A stretch of 64,000 bases of DNA from Eurosta solidaginis. Its lineage: Eukaryota; Arthropoda; Insecta; Diptera; Tephritidae. The DNA lies in the NCBI RefSeq assembly GCF_040869045.1, contig NC_090323.1, positions 174,180,083 to 174,244,082 on the forward strand. Reading direction: 5' to 3'. The notes below the pieces were generated by a model. It was given only the letters and a program-made list of their open reading frames with translations. It was not told where the DNA came from and did not search any database. Made by a program: the position numbers and the translations under genes. This document shows positions 10,911-23,089 of the stretch, piece after piece (the first letter of the stretch is position 1; each line of letters begins with the position of its first letter).

Positions 10911-12570
10911 AACAAGTAAGGAAGTCTAAGTTCGGGTGAAACCGAACATTATATACCCAGCTGTACGCTTGAAATGCTCAGTTGGATTTAAGACGCTATC
11001 TAGCGAGCAATAGCAGTATTATTTTGAAAATCAGTTTCATTTAAGCAAGCTATTAGTTCCGAAGTGTTATTGTGAAGTACTTTAATAAAGGCCATTTTGC
11101 ATTATTAAATATTGGAGTTATTTATTCAACAGTTTAGTGATTCGGACTTAGCAGAAGGTTGCAAATAAGAGTAAATTCGTTACAATATACATATGGTTCT
11201 ATTCTGAACTAATTTTCGTTTAAAAGAAGCAAAAAAGATACAGAGGCTAACACCAATGAGCTTTAGCGGGTAATAATGCAGTTTTCCTTCAGATATGGCG
11301 ATTTCCCCACTGTTTACAAGTAAGTATATAAAGAAAAGTATAAAAAGGGCAGGTTTATTAACGAAATTTTCCAACTTTTACTAGAAATAGCTTATTACCT
11401 GCATCTACGCACTTTTACAAAATCTTTTATATAAAAGAAGGCGATTTAACCGATTTGGTCCATTTTTACTGAAAATATTTCCTGTTAAAAGGCATAAATG
11501 TACACCAAATTTTTCGTCGAGTTATGGATCCAGAAACGTTGGGAAATGCATTGTAAGAAATGGGCAGTGCCACGCCCATTTTTCAAGATTTGGATTTTTT
11601 TCCCATTACTTGTTATAATGGCACAAAATACGATTAGTACAAAACTATTTTTCGCTAAGATTTAACTTTATTATTTTTGCCTACGACCCTTTTTAAAGTC
11701 ATTTATATAAAAGTTGGCGTGGTCCTTAACCAATCTTATCCATTTTTACTAGACATATTTACTGCTATAAGGAAAATATGTGTACCCAATTTTGTTACGA
11801 TATGTTAATTTTTCTTCGAGTTATGGCTCCCGAAACATAGAAAATTGCTTAGACAAAAAAGGGGCGGTGCCACGCCCTTTTTTTAAATTTGAAGTTTTCC
11901 CTATTTATTGTTATAAATCCATTTGGGAAATGAAATACCATTGATATAATGCTCTTTTTTGCAAAGCTTTTTTTATTCGTCAACGACCCTTCTTTTATAT
12001 AAAAATGGGCGATTTCGTTAGTTTTTCTTCATTCCTTATAGTAAAGGCAAGCTCTCTGCCGAATTTTGTTACGATAGGCTTAACGGTTTTTGATTTATGA
12101 TTAATATTTGTAAAATTGATCTTATCACAAGTGGGCGGTGCCACGCCCATTTAAAAAATTTTTTTTTCAAATTTTTATCAAGAGTCTCAATATCAGTCCA
12201 CACGTCAAATTTCAACATTCTAGGGGTATTATTTACTAAATAATCAGGTTTTTTGTGTTTTCAAAAATGTTATATATATAAAAATTGGGCGTGGTTATCA
12301 TCCGATTTCGCTCATTTTCAATACCAATCTATTCTGGGCCCAGATAAGCTCGTGTACCAAATTTGGTGAAGATATCTAAATATTTACTCAAGTTATCGTG
12401 TTAACGGACAAACGGACGGACAGACGGACATGGCTCAATCAAATTTTTTTTCGACACTGATGATTTTGATATATGTAAGTCTATATCTGGACTCCTTTAT
12501 ACCTGTACAACCAACCATTATTTAATCAAAGTTATAATACCCTGCGTACAAGTACAGCTGGGTATAATAA
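10911..12570 (+). repeat. mini-me-like dispersed element, copy 1
   Basis: The element starts at AACAAGTAAGGAAGTCTAAG, continues with GTTCGGGTGAAACCGAACAT and ends at AGCTGGGTATAATA. The same ends occur at 29671-32797 and, deleted, at 39964-40183. Just before the right end is a GGACGGACAGACGGAC tetranucleotide run followed by ATACCTGTACAACCAACC. This layout recalls the dipteran mini-me class with its (GTCY)n proto-microsatellite, from memory. Inside are repeated GTGGGCG(G/T)G words with GCCACGCCC partners. It contains a fragment of a gypsy-type LTR (10984-11184). It encodes nothing. Confidence 0.65.
10984..11184 (+). repeat. Fragment of gypsy-type LTR
   Basis: This stretch matches the 3' half of the solo LTR at 47741-48230, from GATTTAAGACGC through GTGGAGTTATTTATTCAACAG-like sequence to AAATTCGTTACA. 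It has lost the 5' half of the LTR and has no matching second LTR nearby. Confidence 0.65.
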
Positions 12571-12870
12571 TTGGCGCATCTTATCTAAAAGGAGATTTAG
12601 GCCAAGCTTCTCATCCAAATTGCACGTGCTACTTTTTAATTTTCCCCACAAATTAGCTGGACGGTACCAACATGTTTTATGCCGACTCCGAATGGCAGCT
12701 ACAAAGCATATGAACTCACTTCGAAGCCTTCATCGCAGAAACACACTCAGGAGTGTTTGCCGGGGGGCGACCCCGCAAAGAAACGTCTTATTGAAATAAC
12801 TTTTTGCTAAATTTTCGATATTGCTGTGCTCGGAAACTATCGATAGTAGTAGCCACACCACACCACGGCG
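12571..12870 (-). repeat. tRNA-derived SINE, degenerate copy
   Basis: A minus-strand copy of the SINE best preserved at 31265-31629. Recognisable pieces are GATTTAGGCCAAGCTTCTC, TTTTATGCCGACTCCGAATGG and GGGGGGCGACCCCGC; the tRNA-like head near 12850-12870 is badly decayed. It abuts the end of the mini-me-like element. Confidence 0.7.
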
Positions 12871-13550
12871 GACGAAAATAGTTTTCTCAAAAAAGGATGG
12901 CAATCTAATATGAAAGCTGATAATGAAATTCTGTGACCTGGTCAGATCAAATATTTATGCGTTGCCACCTACAACTGTTCTCGCAAGCAATCAAGATTTG
13001 CAGTAGCCCTTGTATTATTTTTAAAATTCATAAAAGTATGCAATAAAATTTTATGGCGGCGTTTGTGTTGAAAGATTTGTACAAATTTCGCACAAAAGCT
13101 ATTGTTTACATAAATAGATATACGAGCGAAATAAAACATACTCAGTATAGGTAACAAATGTACCAACTAAAGATGTGCAAAATAAATGTACAACAGATGT
13201 GTTATATTTACGTGAGTAATCTGTATAACATTATTCCATTAATAGCTTTACTTAGTTTGCAGTGATGAATCAGAATTTGGCTTAAAATGACAAACAATCA
13301 ATCACAATACAGATGAGAATATACACAAATCCGACATACCTATACATACATTTAGATATGTGCACAATAAATAATTGCACATGACAACGTCAATCATAAG
13401 CAGCGCACCACTTCAACTAAATATAATGCTTCTTGGTTCTATTGTCTTAGCGAGGTGTATGAAATAAATTGTTTAAGTCTGCAAATTTTAAATGTTGACT
13501 AAATGAGATCACTCTTACATAGCCACAGGGTGGTTTATATAGTGTGTTTT
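12871..13550. other. AT-rich stretch with no recognised feature
   Basis: No gene, RNA or bounded repeat was recognised here. Confidence 0.45.
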
Positions 13551-14000
13551 TTAAATGGGTTTATTTAGCTTGAGTTGACAGGCTGGCTGGTTGGCACGAA
13601 TTTTGTAATTGAAACTTAAGTAACTTCCCGATAAGCTACAAGCTTGAAACTTGGAATATAGTTCAGAACCCGATGAAAATGCAATAATAAGAAAAAAATC
13701 GCCGCTAGGTGGCGCAAGGATCGAGATATTCACAAAAATCGTATTTGTGGTCCGATTTGGCTCATATTTGGAACAAATATTACATACAGTCCGGTAGAAG
13801 GGACATCAAAATATTTTGGCGCGGAGTCGAGTAAATTCTTTGGAAGGATTATGTATTGAGGACTTAGATTGTAACAAATTGTCAGGAAAGAGTCCTTGTA
13901 TTAATGAGTCACTAAATGAACTAAATAGAATGAGAAATAATAGGCACTAAAAACTTGAAAATAAAATAATAAAAAAAAAATTTTTAAGATAAACGGTTTT

Positions 14001-14209
14001 TGTTGAGAATATTTCGCTACTTCTCTAATACAATATGCATGTCAGTATGGCATCTCTGTTCAAGTGTCAATATTCTATTATACTTTTTCTCTCTCTTTTG
14101 TCATTCATTCTTTTTGTACATTTTCTATTGATACATATTAAAAGTTATAACACTAAACGAGTAAGTCGCCTTCTTTTTTAAATCGGATATTTCAGCTGCA
14201 ATCTCAACA
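14001..14209 (+). repeat. 5' LTR of copia element 1
   Basis: It begins TGTTGAGAATATTTCGC and ends GCAATCTCAACA, with TG...CA termini. It differs from the 3' LTR at three sites: C/T near 14038, A/G near 14063 and A/G near 14102. Confidence 0.95.
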
Positions 14210-14229
14210 GGTTAAGGGCCCAGTTACCC
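14210..14229 (+). promoter_or_regulatory. Primer binding site of copia element 1
   Basis: GGTTAAGGGCCCAGTTACCC abuts the 5' LTR. It matches the copia-type site that pairs with the anticodon-arm half of initiator tRNA-Met (GGTTATGGGCCCAG) with one mismatch (A for T) over those 14 bases. Confidence 0.75.
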
Positions 14230-14265
14230 AAAATAACCCTGCTGAAATAATTTCGATTGCGCGTA

Positions 14266-17200
14266 ATGGTTAAAACCGACAAAGAGGCGATTCCAAAAGA
14301 AGATTCAGAAATTATCCAACAGACACGTGGATCGACTCTTGAAAGTGCATCTGAGATGGCTGTGAATTCAGTGTCCAGCTCATCCAGAATTGAGCTTTTG
14401 TCCAAGGAGAACTTTGACACTTGGAGTATGCAGGTAGAGGCGTTGCTTATTAAAAATGACTTATGGGATTACGTCAATGGTACGTGTGCTATGCCAACAG
14501 AGGGTGATGCTGCTGCTAAAGCCTTATGGTTGAAAAATGATAAAAAGGCTAAGGCAGATTTAGTTCTTTCAATTCAGCCATCAGAATTGAAGCAAGTTCG
14601 TGGCTGCGACACTTCGCGGGACGTGTGGCTCAAATTGGAGTCAATTTATGCATCAAAAGGGCCGGCGCGCAAAGCAACTCTTTTGAAACAGCTGATGCTA
14701 CAAAAATTAGATGAGGGTGGTAATGTTAAAGAGCATATTGCTACGTTCTTCGATGCAGTTGATAAGTTGGAAAGCATGAGTGTACCAATAAATGGTGATT
14801 TATTGTCAATTATGCTACTGTATAGTTTACCATCGTCGTACGAAAACTTTCGTTGTGCTATTGAGTCAAGAGACGAACTGCCCAAAGCTGATATATTGAA
14901 GATCAAGATTATTGAAGAGAGCGAGGCACGTAAACAAGCTTCGGGAAGTGCGGTTATTGCAATGGCCGCTGGGGAGCGTATACATGCTCATAAGAAATTT
15001 ACAAAAAGTGAAGAGAAGTTCACTCCTAAACAAAACTTTAAATGTTTTAAGTGTGGTGCATTTGGGCACAAGGCAAGCGCTTGTAAAGCACGAAAAGGTG
15101 ATAGTGCGAATCGCGGAAAACAACAACATCAAGAAGTAAACAAATCGTATGCAGCTTGTTATACTGCTGCTGAGCATAGTTTCAGGTCGAAACATGATTG
15201 GGTTCTTGACAGTGGATGTACGGCGCATTTATGTGGCGATGTTTAAAATTTTTCGTCGATTGATAAATCAACAAAGGTAAAACTGAATCTCGCTAGTCAA
15301 GCTTGTGCAGAAGTCAAGGGCAAGGGTAAAGTTAAGCTGGCAGTTGCTGGTTATGGTGGCGAACAACTCATTGAGTTCAACAATACATTATTTGTGCCGG
15401 ACTTGCGCACAAACTTGATATCTGTTGCAAAGATCACCGACAAAGGGCATACAGTAACATTTGCCAAGAATGGAGCATATGTTAGTGACGAGAATGGCAA
15501 AACAATTCTAGTCGCTGATCGTAAAGGTGATCTGTTCTTTGTACGTGAAGGCAACGAATGCGCGATTGCTGAAGTCAATTGCTCTGAGTTATTTAAGTGG
15601 CATTGTCGTCTAGGTCATCTTAACTCCAAAGACTTAGTAAGATTAGTTAATCAGGGTGCACTTCCTAAAGTGGATGTTAGCGACAGTAGAGAACTTTTAA
15701 ACTGTGAAACTTGTTTGAAGAGCAAAATGACGGCTTTACCGTTTGATAAAAGCCATGAGCATTGCAGAGTTGTTAAAGATCGTGCACTCCGACGTCGTTG
15801 GCCCTTTCAGGGAAGAATCAATAGGCCGTGCCAGGTACTTCGTCACGTTTATAGACGACAGTTCACGATGGTGTGAAGTTTATTTCTTACGGCAAAAATC
15901 AGAAGTTTTCACTGCTTTCAAACTTTATCAAACTTGCATCGAGAGGCAGACAGGACAGAAAATAAAGTGTCTACAATCAGACAATGGTCGTGAGTACTGT
16001 AATAACATTTTTGATCAGTATCTTTCAGATAACGGTATTTTGAGGAGGTTAAGTATTCCCAATACTCCTGAGCAGAATGGGCTCGCCGAAAGGATGAATC
16101 GGACATTGTTGGACATGTCTAGGTGTCTTTTATCACAATCTGGCTTAGGGAAATCATTTTGGGCGGAAGCTGTTGCGACCTCGGCATACATTCGCAACAG
16201 GTGCCCATCGAGTAGTATCAATTGGAAAACACCCTACGAAAAGTTAAATGGCGACCAACCCCTGCTCAATCACATGAAAGTATTTGGATCAAAGGTAATG
16301 GTGCTCGATAAGGATCCAGGTAAAAATAAACTTGCTCCTAGATCCATAGAAGGTATATTTGTAGGATACCCACGAGATAGAAAGGGTTATCGTATATGGG
16401 TCCCCAATACTCATCAATTAATCTATGCTCGAGATGTTAAATTTTTAGAGATGAATCTACCACGGTCACCAACTACGGTGGTTGTAGATGAGTTGTTATT
16501 GTCTGACAAAGAAGAAAACATCAATAATGACGAGCAAAGGGTGGTTGAGTTTTCTCCTTCGAAGTTGCAGGGAGATAATTCAGCAAGTACTGAAGGTGAT
16601 CCTGTGAAAGATGTTGACCCTGTGAATGATATTAAACAGGTTGGAAATAGGGCACCTGGAAGACCACGACTCCTCCGCGGGCGTAGAGGGCGTCCGCGAA
16701 AGTTATTCCATTCTCGAAATTCAGAAGAAACATCACATGATTCCGATCCTCCAGATGTTCAGGCTGACGAACTTAATGATGACGTATTTACTGGAATAGC
16801 CGAAATTGAAACTCGAAGTGCTTTGAAAGGTCCCGATTGTGATGAATGGAAAGATGCTATTGAAAGTGAAGTTATTAGTATTCTTAAAAATGACATCTTT
16901 AAGATCGTGAAAACCGACGGTAACAAAAACATTATTGGCTGTCGATTTGTGCTTACCAACAAGTATGGAAACGAAGGAAAAATTTAGCGGCGTAAAGCAC
17001 GACTTGTAGCTAAGGGTTATAGTCAAAAATACCGTGTGAATTACAATGAGACGTTCGCTCCTGTTGCGAGGTTGGAGACAATCCGACTGATGTTGGCATT
17101 GGCCATTCATTTTAACTTTAAAATTTGGCAATTTGATGTCGTTACAGCTTATCTCAACGGCCCTTTAGATGAAGACGTATTCATGAAGGTTCAAGGCATG

Positions 17201-18616
17201 TTACCTGAGATGCTGAAGCGTATTGTGTCAAAACGGAGCGATAATTGTCCGATTAGTATATGTGCGGGAAATATGCTCGCAAATTTACATAATGGTGGTA
17301 ACGCGTGTAAGCTTAATAAGGCTTTATATGGCCTAAAGCAATCTGGTCGCCAATGGTATATTAAACTTCGAACAAAGCTATCTGAAATGGGATTGAAGCC
17401 ATTGAAAAATGAACCCTGTTTGTTTTCTGGTATAATCTGTGATGAGTTTTGCTTGTTATTGGTGTATGTCGACGATTTATTAATTTCAGCAAAAAGGTTG
17501 AAATGCATTGAATACGTAAAGAAGCAGCTCTTGCAAGAATTTGAGATCAAAGATTTGGGTCAAGCGAAATATTGTTTGGGACTTGAAATAAGTCAATCTG
17601 CAGATTATATAGCTTTGCGACAGACAGGTTATGTAATGAATTTGTTGAAGCAATATGGTATGGAAGATTGCAATCCTGTAATGACGCCATCCGAAGTGAG
17701 TGTTAAGTTTCCAGATTCTAAAAATCTGTCCGAAGTAAATAATTATAGAGAATTAATTGGGAGTTTGATGTATTTGTCAGTGGCAACGAGACCTGACATA
17801 GTTACTGTATCGCGTTTAGCACAGTATGTAACTAACCCATCTATGTGCCATTGGTTGGCTGCGAAGAGAGTTCTGAGATATCTTGCTGGCTCGGCACATA
17901 GGGGATTAGTGTTTCGTAAGACGAATGACCCACTGATTGGCTACGCGGATGCTGATTGGGGAGGTTGCACCGTAGACCGTCGTTCATATACCGGCTACGT
18001 ATTTTTGATTAGCGGCGCTGCGATTACCTGGAAGTCGCAAAAGCAGCGCACGGTCGCACTATCATCGACGGAAGCAGAGTACATTAGTTTGGCAGAAGCA
18101 ACGAAAGAAGCAATATATTTACGAAGTTTGTTAACTGAGCTTGGTCTTCGAGAGTTTTTCGACATAACAATTTTTGTTGATAATAAAGGAGCTCAATGTT
18201 TGGCTGGTGACCCTGTTTTTCATGCTCGCACGAAGCACATCGACATTAAGCATCACTTCATTCGTGAAACAGTCGCCGCTGGCCATTTGAAGCTACAACA
18301 CATATCAACGCAAAACATGATTGCAGATGTTATGACGAAATCACTCCCAAAAGTTATGCGGCAGTTACCCACGAACGTACGTAGAAAAAACGTGTCAGCT
18401 GACACGACCTATCTTATGAGTGTGCAATGTAAACGAAAACTCACCGACGTGCAACGCCCGTACGTACGTAGCCCGGAACGTAGAAATCAAAACAATTTTG
18501 ATTTTTTCCGTAAGAACGTGTCAGCTGATCGTTCTCTCACTAGACAGAGTTGCCTAGTAAACTTTTGTGCGCTAATTTTTGACCGTTTGCAATTTTATGC
18601 AAAAACGCCTAATTAA
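14266..18616 (+). pseudogene. copia element 1 gag-pol polyprotein, three lesions
   Basis: Translation is taken from the ATG at 14266 (MVKTDKEAIP). Gag covers about 14380-15084 and ends in the CCHC knuckle CFKCGAFGHKASAC (15043-15084). The protease site is LDSGCTAH near 15210. An in-frame TAA at 15244-15246 follows. The integrase zinc-binding block (WHCRLGHLN...CETC) is near 15600-15715, and a frameshift lies between about 15730 and 15775. The DDE triad is HSDVVGP, QSDNGREY and NGLAERMNRT. A TAG at 16985-16987 sits before the reverse transcriptase, whose blocks are FDVVTAYLNG and VYVDDLL. RNase H carries YADADWGG, STEAEY and VDNKGA. The frame runs about 80 codons past the usual copia end. Confidence 0.93.
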
Positions 18617-18999
18617 AGTTTGAAAAATTGTGGAAATAATTCGAAATAATTATGTAAAAGTGCTGATTATAAATATTTAAGCTATTTATACTTATTTAAT
18701 ATGTATTCCGGCCTTTTACAATATCAAAAATTAAATTGGAAAAAGTTGATGTTTCCATAAGCATACATGCAAAATGGTCAGTGGCAACAGTGCTTATCTG
18801 TAAACAATACACACACAAATATGTTATGTACATGTACACGGACGCACACATTGATTCCTACGGGCTTGAGAGTTCGGTCAAACGTGCTTCGTACGACAAA
18901 CGTCCTTACGTACGGCACACGTCGGTGGGTAACTGCCGCATTAGTCATGAGAGATGCTTGGATGGACTTGGATTTTCCACTTAAGTTGACCTGCTTATT

Positions 19000-19008
19000 G
19001 AGGGGGCG
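19000..19008 (+). promoter_or_regulatory. Polypurine tract of copia element 1
   Basis: GAGGGGGCG lies directly before the 3' LTR, the expected plus-strand priming site. Confidence 0.7.
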
Positions 19009-19217
19009 TGTTGAGAATATTTCGCTACTTCTCTAATACAATATGTATGTCAGTATGGCATCTCTGTTCAGGTGTCAATATTCTATTATACTTTTTCTCT
19101 CTCTTTTGTCGTTCATTCTTTTTGTACATTTTCTATTGATACATATTAAAAGTTATAACACTAAACGAGTAAGTCGCCTTCTTTTTTAAATCGGATATTT
19201 CAGCTGCAATCTCAACA
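19009..19217 (+). repeat. 3' LTR of copia element 1
   Basis: It has the same 209-bp length and termini as the 5' LTR and is followed directly by the GTTTT target duplication. Confidence 0.95.
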
Positions 19218-19588
19218 GTTTTATTAAAAATAATACTTACATGAAGTATTAATAATACTAAAAGCTAGAAAATAATTAGGTAGGTCCTAGGTACTAGTCA
19301 TCACACTCCTCATCAATCTAGGGCGTTGATCAGACAATTAAATAAAAGCGTTGGAGGCGTAAATCAATTGATAGTCATATTTAAGACCAACTGAACCTTA
19401 ATCGGGTTATGCTACGCCTCACATTTTTAGAAATTTCACGTGCCCAACGCTTTTATTTAATTGTCTGATCAACGCTCTAGATTGCTGAGGAGTGTGATGA
19501 CTAATACCTAGGACCTACCTAATCATTTTCTATCTTTTAGTATTATTATTACTTCATGTAAGTATTGTTTTCAATAAAACCGTTTAAC

Positions 19589-20169
19589 TTAAAAACATTT
19601 TTTTTATTATTTTATTTCATGTGTTATTTTGTCGGTGGAAGCACTACGCTGTGAAAGTGATAGTCGGTAGTGGAAAGAGTTAGAGGGTCTGAGGAGAAAC
19701 ACAAAGCAACCATAATAAACATAAACAATATACGAGAACGAAAAATTGCACTGAAGATGACATGACACTGAAACAAGCTGATCACTGATCCAGTTCCGTT
19801 GAACGAGCCTTAAAATATTCCCACAATTTGGATTAAAGACAATAGAATAGAGACGTGAACACTTGAAATTCTACTGAAGGCAGTATCGATATGTTATTCT
19901 GCAACTAGTCTCCTATTATATGAGCAGTCCACCTACAGCATTGTTGTTTAACACAGAGAGAGGTAAAGTAGATATTGCTAGATTCCGTTTATAGCACCCG
20001 CGGCTTTTCACTGCACCGTTTCTCATACTGCAGAATTTTTCGATTGTGACTATCGAATATTTAAGAAACTGTCCTGGAGACCCAATGTGGAAGATAGGGC
20101 CAAAAAGGCCGTGGTTGCCTTTTACTGCTGCAGAGTGGCTATCGGAAAGAGATAGGGACTCTTGCCAGG
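19589..20169. other. Stretch with no recognised feature
   Basis: Nothing coding or structured is recognised between the inverted-repeat element and the LINE fragment. Confidence 0.4.
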
Positions 20170-21060
20170 AGTAGTACACTGGCTTTATGAGATGGTGGTC
20201 AAACCGATTCTGCTATATGGGGTGCTGGTCTGGTGGAAAGCACTGAACACGGCGAGCTAAATGTAAGCCGCAAGTTTAAGTTGGCTGATCACTGCTGTGT
20301 ATTCCAAGCGGAAGTTGCTGCGATTAATGATACGGTGGATGAAATGCTATCCAGTACTACTACGGTTAGGGATTTAACATCTACTCTGATAGCCAAGCGG
20401 CTATTAAGGCCTTGAGCTAAACTACAGTGCGATCGAGGGTGGTCTGGGAGTGCCTGACCTCGCTTGCGTTTGCATCGAATTATATTACAATTAAGATTAT
20501 CTGGGTCCCGGGCCATATCCCGGCTAACTGTCAAGCGGATCTCTTAGCCTTAACTGAACCGGATGAAGATGGCTGTAGGGATTTCGGGATTCCGCTGGCC
20601 ACCTGTGGATTGCTCCTCCATACCTGGGCCTCGAGTCACCTCAGCAAACGTTGGGTGGACATCACGTATTGCAGGGTAGCAAGATCCTTCTGGCCGAAAG
20701 TGTATGGCAGGAAGTCTGCTGAAATAATTGGGTTCACTAAGGCTCACCTATCAATGGTGATTGGGGTTTTGACAGGGCACCATCCCGTGGGTATCCATGC
20801 GGTACGTCTCAATATACTGGAAACTCTATCCTGTTGCAGCTGTATGGAGGATTATGAAGTGGAATCATCAGATCACTTTATGCTTGATTGCCCAGCTTTT
20901 GCAAGAACTAGGCGAAAATACTTCAGTCGCGACTCACTTGGATCTCCCGAGGATTTATCCAAAAGTTCAGATCGGTATCATTCCGAGCTTTATCGTTGCT
21001 ACCCAACGATTCTCAAGTGAGCTGTGCTTATCAGGGCAGCTACCACCTAACCTAACCTAT
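20170..21060 (+). pseudogene. LINE fragment: RNase H domain and C-terminal zinc knuckle
   Basis: A 5'-truncated LINE remnant. 20180-20260 reads VVKPILLYGVLVWW, the stretch linking reverse transcriptase to RNase H. RNase H pieces include VFQAEVAAIND near 20300 and IIWVPGHIPANCQADLLA near 20500, which hold the expected acidic and histidine residues. A clean C-terminal frame at 20427-21020 continues to CCSCMEDYEVESSDHF and LDCPAF, the Cys-Cys-His-Cys pattern of these elements. It ends near CCTAACCTAACCT at about 21045. A frameshift and stop near 20415 separate the RNase H halves. It fits I/LOA/Jockey-like LINEs with RNase H and is better kept than the similar fragment at 4740-6052. Confidence 0.8.
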
Positions 21061-22282
21061 GGAATATTGGCATTATTTAAATAATGAGATATAATCTTTA
21101 TTAATAGTTCCAAAACTGAAAATCTAGTGAATATATGGGTCATTTGTTGAGGACTATGGTGACCGATTTATTTTATCTCTTCGGTCGTCCAAGCTAAGGA
21201 TGTCGCAATTCTCAAAACCATAGACTATTTAGAGGTAATGGTTCTACGTGAAATGTTAGTCACACGACTGACCACTTAAATATTTATAGCGCTCCGTCTT
21301 TTAGACTATGAAGGCTAGGAAGGCTGTAGGTGTGTTAAATTTACGAGGTGACGATTCCCAAGATCAGATATAGGGCTTATGATATAAGTATATGTGTCAG
21401 AAGACGTAAACCTTAAATTTGTTAGTCGGATAGATTTAACACCTTGGCTGCCAGTGTATATTTTCTTGACATCACTAATATTGTTGGTATGGAATATAGC
21501 TAAGTAAATCAACTCAATACATAAAAAGGGTTGTTAACTGGAAACAGTTTCTCGGGGTGATCACTAGTGATACACTGGCCCCCAATGTGTTAACATCAAT
21601 TAAAAGCCCCACGATTGCAGTGGATTGTATAAAGTATGAGTTCCCTTTTTGTACATTTTTCTGAGCAGTTCTGACAAAAAAAGAAATTGTACTTTTTAAG
21701 AGCATATTATATGAATGACCCTTTACAAACAAAATATAATATTGTGAATATTTAGCAATAGCTTAGGACAATTTTCTGGTGATTAGCAAACATTTAAATC
21801 TTTTAAGGTATTTAGCAAGTATTGTTTCTGACACTTTTCGTTATGAAAAAAAAAACACAGATATTAAATATTTGGCAACGCTATATAAATACGTAACAGC
21901 ATGTGAGAAAAAAATTAGTCCTCACGTATCACTTCTAAATAATTACCGACAATTTTCGCTCCAATACCATCGACCTCAACCATGAGGTGGATTTAAATTT
22001 AATTGGTTTAATTTTATATTTTATAAAGCAATTGGCAAAAGATATAAATTCAATGTCAATAAAAAACGCATTACACTTGAATTTTCTACATAATTTGACA
22101 AACGAATGTGTCGTCGACTCTAGACAGAACGCCGCGTCGCAATAGAGCCCAACAGTTTTACATACTTTCGCATTCAACACAAGATACCTTGAGTACTTAT
22201 AGTGCTGCTTAGTTCAATAGCAGCACACCAGATTTCCTTGCTTTATATAAGACATAAGCTAACAAATACATAAATAAATAAG
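21061..22282. other. AT-rich stretch with no recognised feature
   Basis: Only short frames without motifs are present. Confidence 0.45.
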
Positions 22283-22295
22283 ATCCGCTTACAAA

Positions 22296-22709
22296 CCCCC
22301 CAGCGGGTTAGGGGGCTTAGAATATACCCGCGGTAGGTATGCCTGTCGTAAGAGACGACTAAACTGCCAAATTGATTCAAGGGGTTGTGTAGCTCAATTC
22401 CTTCTACTTATAGCTTCTCCTACCCAATTGTCAACGTCACCTTCCCGTGGTGAATCCTATTTCCTTAATAGGCGAGGATCTGGCGACCCCAAGTTCCTCA
22501 TATAACTAGGGGGGTGGGGAGCGTTTTTGTCTAGAAGGTTTAATGTAGTCATATTAATCGTTGCCGGGATGGTCGGGCTAGTACCTTAATTGTGCTTTGT
22601 TACCGGAACGTACCAGATCCACTCTGTCCGACAAAGGACCATCATCTTCGATAACACGTCCCAAAACCTTCGGAGAGTATCTTTATTGTTAATACAACAA
22701 CACAACAAC
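22296..22709 (+). repeat. (CAA)-tailed SINE-like element with perfect 13-bp TSD
   Basis: The body starts at CCCCCAGCGGGTTAGGGGG and includes ATATACCCGCGGTAGGTATG, CTGGCGACCCCAAG and GGATGGTCGGGCTAGTACC. It ends in AATACAACAACACAACAAC. It is flanked by ATCCGCTTACAAA at 22283-22295 and again at 22710-22722, a perfect target duplication. It has no coding capacity. The tail resembles the (CAA)n ends of the 2A-LINE, so LINE-driven mobilisation is likely. I see no clear A and B boxes, so the origin of its head is open. Confidence 0.85.
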
Positions 22710-22722
22710 ATCCGCTTACAAA

Positions 22723-23089
22723 TATTCAGCTCTTGCTCATGTAACTGTAAACACTTCTCTCTAGAAATAAAAAAAAAAAAATTCTACCTATCTCTATCCC
22801 AATCAAATTTCTTAATCCTATTGCCTATAAATTCTTTGAGCGGTGTTGCCCCTACACGAACTCAACGAGAATAATCAAATTTAAATTAGGTAAGTCTCCC
22901 AAGGATGGTCGTGGGTTAAGAATTATTTCGATATACGATGGAGGCGTGGTAGCTCCCATGCAAATGGGATCTTTTCTACTGCATATCGCAAGTATCCATC
23001 ATAGAACATTGAACATCGGTAATGAAAAGAAAGAAATGCAATCAATAAATCAGGTTTTTTGTTCTTGAACTAACAAAACTCGGTCAAAT
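22723..23089. other. Stretch with no recognised feature
   Basis: No gene or bounded repeat was recognised; an A-run lies near 22770. Confidence 0.4.

Larger units (their letters stand above)
14001..19217 (+). mobile_element. Ty1/copia LTR retrotransposon 1, complete
   Basis: A complete 5.2 kb element is bounded by two 209-bp LTRs (TGTTGAG...CTCAACA) and the 5-bp target duplication GTTTT at 13996-14000 and 19218-19222. The LTRs differ at three positions, which points to recent insertion. A half-tRNA primer site follows the 5' LTR and a GAGGGGGCG polypurine tract precedes the 3' LTR. One gag-pol frame holds capsid, CCHC knuckle, protease, integrase, reverse transcriptase and RNase H in copia order, but with two stops and one frameshift. 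Confidence 0.95.
13551..19588 (+). mobile_element. Long-inverted-repeat DNA element A, split by a copia insertion
   Basis: Removing the copia element at 14001-19217 leaves about 810 bp that match, in reverse orientation, the element at 50114-51041. Both have ends resembling TTAAACGGTTTTATT. One side holds a near-palindrome: the arm at about 19245-19345 (TAGGTAGGTCCTAGGTACTAG, CATCACACTCCTCATCAATC) is repeated inverted at about 19450-19555. The other side is about 430 bp of non-palindromic sequence. There is no coding capacity, so it would be a non-autonomous foldback-like element. Transposase family is unknown; TTAA at both ends could be terminus or target duplication. Confidence 0.65.
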
